64,000 nt of DNA. It comes from Liquidambar formosana (Eukaryota > Streptophyta > Magnoliopsida > Saxifragales > Altingiaceae). Numbering within the stretch: the first letter of the stretch is position 1; each line of letters begins with the position of its first letter. The stretch spans positions 55,682,196 through 55,746,195 of the forward strand of contig CM077820.1 in the NCBI GenBank assembly GCA_039720395.1. Reading direction: 5' to 3'. Under the pieces are notes generated by a model. That model did not search any database and had not been told where the DNA came from. It saw only the letters and a list, made by a program, of their open reading frames with translations. The position numbers were made by a program, and so were the translations under genes. Positions 59,687-64,000 of this stretch are shown here, in pieces.

Positions 59687-61358
59687 TGTAAGCGCCGCGG
59701 GCTAGTGCGGCCCTTTAGGACGTATAATGCTATTGCGAAGCACTAGCGTATCAGGAGTCGCCACCCAAGTCAGCCTTGGGAACTAATCATACCATTCTGG
59801 GTAATTCAATCTCAAATTCAACGAATTCGAACCAGAGATCCAGAGTTCGGAGCTAAGGTACACTGTTGGGAAGGTGTTAAGCACCCGACAATGCCCGATA
59901 AAAAAATCGGCCTCCGTAAACGATTGTTGGCTATATTTAATCCAGAAAATTTAGTTGAATTTCATCCATAAGCACACAATATATGAAATGTCATGCTAAT
60001 CATATGAAAAATGATGTGAGTAAAGTGAGAAAGAGGCTATAATACATAGCAAAACAGGATATACAGAAAATTAGATATACAGGTTACCATTTGATGAAAT
60101 AATATATACAAGTTAACATTTAATGAACTAGCCAAAACCAGAGTAAATCATCAGAAATATTTAATATTAAAAAGAGACATGATAATAACTGAAGTTAATG
60201 AAAGAGTGGTGACAGGTGCGTACGCAATATGGGATAATGAGTACGCATGGTGCGTACGCAACAATAACTAATGCGCACGCACATAAGTGCGTACGCAACA
60301 TACCATAATGCGTACGCATGAGTGCACTGTGTTCTTTCCTCTACCCTGGGCACGGGCTGAAAGTATCCACGTCAATTTTCATTTTGTCAGAGACCAACTT
60401 CTTTCTAGCTTATCTCAATCATTTCTTAACCATATTCAATGATTCAAAACCTAGATTACAGTTCCCATAGTATACTACCAGCATGCATAACTTATTTACA
60501 CAGATATTTACAGAATCATGGTCATATTTGAGTTCAAAGTCTGGGATTTCCATCCCGGCGACTATCCGGTCCGTACAAAGTAACAAAATAATTAGTGATA
60601 CCTATCTACTGGGTATATAATAGCTAATCCTCAATGTATTCTCTAGTGTTAAAAGCAAGAATAATAGACATTAGAATGAGAATAACTTACCCTCAGGTTT
60701 GAGTACCTCCGATATCGATGCAACAATTCCCACCTTATCGCCTTAGATTGCAGCTGTACATTCCTTTGGTTTCCTTATGGTTTTCTAGTGTTTGGGTATC
60801 TGTTTGATGGATGATTTCATTTCTTTTTCTCCCTAAGTTTCTGACTGGTTTTTTCTCATTGATTTCTCAATCTTTCAATGTTATTCACTCGGATGATTTT
60901 TCTCCACCTTTTTTCTCTATTCAGCAGAGTCTTTATTTATAGACTGCGGTAAGTCGGTTTTCCTCACTAAAAACCAAAAGCATACCTGTGCGACCAAGGA
61001 AATCAGCAACCGGCTGGTTCCCTTGTTTTGTTCCCCATACATTTCAAATTCAAGCGGCCCCCGAAACTTTTTCCCTCTACCCCATGCCGATCAGTCTTGG
61101 GTGAAAACATTGGTGCTGGAATAAGGGGAAGTGACATTTGTGCGTACGCATATGTTGATGTTGCGTACGCATGGTGCGTACGCATACATAGTATATGCGT
61201 ACGTAAGAGGTAATCACACAGGCTTTCAAGCTGCAATCTAAGCGTTTCGTTAAGAATTGCTTTGTCAATTTCTCGGGACACACAATAAACCTCATCATCG
61301 GGATTCCAACTCGGGTGATCTCACATCTGATTGGGCGGTACAAAATGGGGTGTCTACA
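59687..61358 (-). mobile_element. solo LTR (Ty3/gypsy Tat-like termini)
   Basis: The segment starts TGTAAGCGCC and ends GGTGTCTACA. Both sides carry GGGTC (59682-59686 and 61359-61363), a 5-bp target duplication. Read on the minus strand it begins TGTAGACACCCCATTTTG, a start typical of plant Tat-lineage LTRs, and ends CA; hence the minus orientation. It is 1672 bp with no internal domain, so the rest was probably removed by LTR-LTR recombination. A conserved-looking block at about 59745-59910 (GGAGTCGCCACC...GGTGTTAAGCACCCGACAATGCCC) is seen in many LTRs of this type. It contains about ten GCGTACGC-like palindromes. Confidence 0.85.
60218..61206. repeat. GCGTACGC-type palindromes inside the LTR
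   Basis: Two clusters, 60218-60325 and 61140-61206, hold about ten copies of the 8-bp palindrome GCGTACGC or one-base variants (GAGTACGC, GCGCACGC, GCGTACGT), usually in the setting TGCGTACGCA. Confidence 0.75.
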
Positions 61359-61438
61359 GGGTCAATTATAAGGAGTACAAGTATAACCTCTGATATATGA
61401 CGCTGATATAATTTAATTATCAAAGTCTTTATAGGACC

Positions 61439-61581
<143 letters not shown>

Positions 61582-61994
61582 TTTGTGTGCGCGTGCTTGT
61601 GTGTGTAAAGAAAAGAAAAAAAAAAGAGAGAGAATAGTAGATATGGTTGATTTAATATATATTCACCCATAGGTCACATTTCCTCACGTGGCAGATATGG
61701 TTGATTTAATGGGGTTCTTTAATTAATTATTTTGGATAAACCGATGTCATGTCAACATGAACAAAAAGAATTGAGACTACGATTTAAGCAATCCTGTCAA
61801 GTGAGATGTTTTATAAAATAAGCTCAATTTGGTGAAGTTTGACAATTTGATTTAGTACCATAGTTTCCAGCCTTAGAAAATGTCTTTAACCATCCGATTT
61901 CAACATCCCTGTATGATTGGAAGGGTGATATATATAACCATGCTCCCAAGTTAGTTCTCAAGTATATATACACTTCTTCTTCTTCTTCTTCCTT

Positions 61995-62230
61995 CTTTTT
62001 TTTTTTTTTTTTTTTTTTTGTGAGGGAGATAGTGGCCTAAGTTAAGGCCTAACAGTGGCTATAGAAGCCATATCAGCTAGGAGAAATTTAGTCAGTTCCA
62101 TGGGAGGTGTTCAAGTTGCACAATGCACTTGCTTTGGTCTTTTCCTCTTTTGATCAGCAAGGAAGTTAGCACAGTTCCCTTCACGAAGAGTATGTCTGAT
62201 GGCAAAGTGGTGAGGCCCAAATGGCACATC
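61995..62230 (-). mobile_element. 5'-truncated LINE 3' end, same family as at 46.1 kb
   Basis: On the minus strand: HTLREGNCANFLADQKRKR (compare HTLRERNFCADFFAERGK), a stop, then PPMELTKFLLADMASIATVR and a stop near 62050 (compare PPMELTLALLLTDMAFVSFV). About 30 nt later comes a poly-A, seen as poly-T at 61996-62019 on the plus strand. The internal stop and very short length show an inactive fragment. The shared short 3' UTR and poly-A place it in one LINE family with the 46075-46561 copy. Confidence 0.7.
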
Positions 62231-62339
62231 TCCCCATTTAAGTTTCAGGGAGGTGGTGGTTTTAACTTATCTGAAGATGACTTGTGTAGGGACTTGGGAG
62301 GAAGGAGTTCATTAGAAGAGATTAGAAGGGGAGGGTGAC

Positions 62340-63239
62340 CATTGCAACCCTTTGATTTTATTTGTAAACCCCAATTTTAATAAAAATATGTATTCCTTTT
62401 ATACCGCTTTGGCAATATTACCATTAAGGACATTACAATTATAAACATAAATTCATCTATTTCTACCCCCATCAAACTCAACATAATACACTATCATCAA
62501 ATAAATATAGCTTTTTCATCCCTCACTCTCCCCAATCACCCTTTAAGCACAAATAAAATAAAAACACTTCCTTTAAGTGTTTTTGGCGTTGCATGTGAAC
62601 AATGGACGAAGAAAGAGACGTTTGGGATGATGCTACTAGCGATTTGCTACATACTTTCGTCTTAAAAAGTAGTTTTTTTTTTTCTCCCTCTAGAATCGCT
62701 ATTGTTTGGTTCCGAAAATTTAAACAATACTAATATGTTCGGTTAGTGACGATTGAACAAAACAAAAATGTTTTGTTATATGCAATTGAACAAAGCTGTT
62801 TTTTCAGTTGCTTGTGGTCGAATATTTATGGGTTGTTCAACTCTAGTATGTCGAATAGTGCTAAAATGAAAAATTTTCATTATTTTTTTATACTTGACTA
62901 CTTGTCGTAGGGAAAGGATTCCACATATGACAAAAAAGAATATAGTACCTCACTCGTGAATCCTCAAAAATTGAATGCTCAAAAGAATCAGGTTATTTCA
63001 TATATCTATGGAGGAGAAGAAGGAAACTACGAAGGAGAAAATATTTTGACATAAAATGGTTCGGATTATGTTAGAGTGTAAAAATCAAAAGGGTATATAA
63101 GTTGGGGTATATAGGAAATGTTGTGGGGTGTACATATAAAAATATCAGAGTTTAAAAACATTGGGATTTAGGAATAAACTCAAAAGGGTTACAAATAGCC
63201 CCCCTCTTAGAAGGGATGGGCGACCCCATGGTGTAGTCC
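62340..63239. other. intergenic, upstream of FEN1
   Basis: AT-rich, no gene or repeat recognised apart from short T runs near 62671. Confidence 0.5.
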
Positions 63240-63305
63240 GAGGCCCAAAGGAGTGTGGCGAGGCCCAAACACTGAAAATAGCTTGGACTTGAAGGAGGCG
63301 GGAAA
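63240..63305 (+). promoter_or_regulatory. FEN1 promoter: two GGCCCA elements and an E2F site
   Basis: AGGCCCAAA occurs at 63241-63249 and AGGCCCAAA again at 63261-63269. GGCGGGAAA (the complement of the E2F consensus TTTCCCGCC) lies at 63297-63305, 127 bp before the FEN1 start codon. Site II plus E2F is the arrangement found in plant S-phase promoters such as PCNA, and FEN1 is an S-phase gene. Motifs are seen directly; function is inferred. Confidence 0.65.
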
Positions 63306-63431
63306 GAGTAGCTGATCCCTAGCTGGTCACTTACTTGAGACTGCAAAATGTGCTTCCTCCAACCTTTCTTCTTCATTTCTCTTTTTTCCCCTTCCGCTAA
63401 TTTCCTCTCTCTCTCTCTCTCTCTGAGAAAT

Positions 63432-63715
63432 ATGGGTATAAAGGTAGTTGTTTATTTCCAGACATTATCGTGTGCATTTAGGTCATATATTATATTTATG
63501 TATGTATCCCATTCATATGGGGGTTTGGTGTGGTGTGCTAGGGTTTAACGAAGCTGTTAGCGGACAATGCTCCAAAGGCTATGAAGGAGCAGAAATTCGA
63601 GGCCTATTTTGGCCGCAAAATCGCCATTGATGCCAGCATGAGCATCTACCAGTTCCTCGTATGTTCTTTACTCTCCCTCCCCCCCCTTTATTTCCTTCAC
63701 ATTCTCTCCCCACTC

Positions 63716-63789
<74 letters not shown>

Positions 63790-63895
63790 TGTTTTCAATC
63801 GAGTACATGAAATATGAATGTCTGTCAATGATGCAGATTGTTGTGGGCAGAAGCGGGACTGAAATGCTCACAAACGAGGCTGGTGAAGTTACTAG
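63432..63895 (+). CDS. FEN1: flap endonuclease 1, first three exons (gene runs off the window)
   Basis: The structure-specific nuclease that removes 5' flaps during Okazaki fragment maturation and base-excision repair, in the nucleus with PCNA. Exons: 63432-63443 (MGIK), 63542-63658, 63837-63895, all with canonical splice sites. The product begins [62 protein letters not shown], almost invariant for FEN1. The Asp in IAIDAS (about residue 34) is a metal ligand. The N-terminal glycine of the mature nuclease core (MGIKGL) supports the start. The third exon ends in phase 2 and the rest lies to the right. A short (CT)n leader lies just before the ATG, and a long (CT)n(TA)n tract (63719-63786) sits in intron 2. 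Regulation is probably by E2F. Confidence 0.95.
63719..63786 (+). repeat. (CT)n(TA)n in FEN1 intron 2
   Basis: About 20 CT units followed by about 14 TA units between exons 2 and 3. Confidence 0.85.
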
Positions 63896-64000
63896 GTATT
63901 TCTCATTAACCACCTCTATTCCAGCGACTACAATGAAATAATTTTTTTTGATTTACTTCGTCCTTTGTGGGTTTTGTGAAACGCTTTTTGTTTTTTCTTC

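Larger units (their letters stand above)
59615..61415. repeat. hairpin MITE split by the solo LTR
   Basis: Left part, about 59615-59681: CATTGGGAGTTGTATCTTTTGTATTA. Right part, about 61364-61415: AATTATAAGGAGTACAAGTATAACC and GCTGATATAATT. These are the counterparts of the two arms of the hairpin at 42049-42182. The solo LTR sits between them with a target duplication, so an older MITE was hit by the retrotransposon. Confidence 0.55.

Overview
This is plant nuclear DNA. It has AT-rich intergenic sequence, short GT-AG introns, many (CT)n/(AT)n microsatellites and small transposons. The recognisable genes are all plant families: a phytochrome-interacting bHLH factor, an R2R3-MYB, a pectin acetylesterase, NPF4-type transporters and FEN1. 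An angiosperm is certain and a eudicot (possibly an early-diverging one) is likely. The species cannot be read from the window.

Layout, left to right. (1) 106-672 (+): the last exons of an unrecognised gene. (2) 4550-about 7.5/8.8 kb (+): a PIF3-like bHLH gene with a CT-rich leader and four G-boxes about 3 kb upstream; its last exon is unresolved. (3) 11017-14361 (-): a highly acidic, repeat-rich 'neurofilament-like' protein gene. (4) About 15-23 kb: gene-poor, with a Mutator-like element at 19.35-20.04 kb. (5) 23323-24848 (+): a complete three-exon R2R3-MYB of the MYB61/50/86 group. (6) 24.8-29.8 kb: no gene recognised, one SINE. (7) 29776-36585 (-): a twelve-exon pectin acetylesterase with a palindromic element in its last intron. 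(8) 37-47 kb: gene-poor, with Harbinger-like, Stowaway and hairpin elements and a 5'-truncated LINE. (9) 47120-49890 and 53468-56570 (-): two tandemly duplicated NPF4-type transporter genes. (10) 57-63 kb: a Mutator-like foldback, a solo LTR nested in an older hairpin element, and a second truncated LINE of the same family as the first. (11) 63432 to the window end (+): the first three exons of FEN1.

The genes do not form a pathway; only the NPF pair is related by descent. PIF3-like (light signalling), MYB61-like (cell wall, stomata, carbon allocation in relatives) and pectin acetylesterase (wall pectin) are ordinary neighbours.

The most useful second-look points are these. Single-base frame breaks occur in three of the seven well-defined genes: PIF3-like, the acidic protein and PAE. 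They look more like assembly indels than decay. A 73-nt first intron in one NPF copy corresponds to 12 translated nucleotides in the other. One NPF copy has lost a C-terminal tail that is still readable after its stop codon. The FEN1 promoter carries a perfect E2F site plus GGCCCA elements. Several transposons can be delimited by target-site duplications. I saw no CRISPR array, operon, virus or obviously new enzymatic system.
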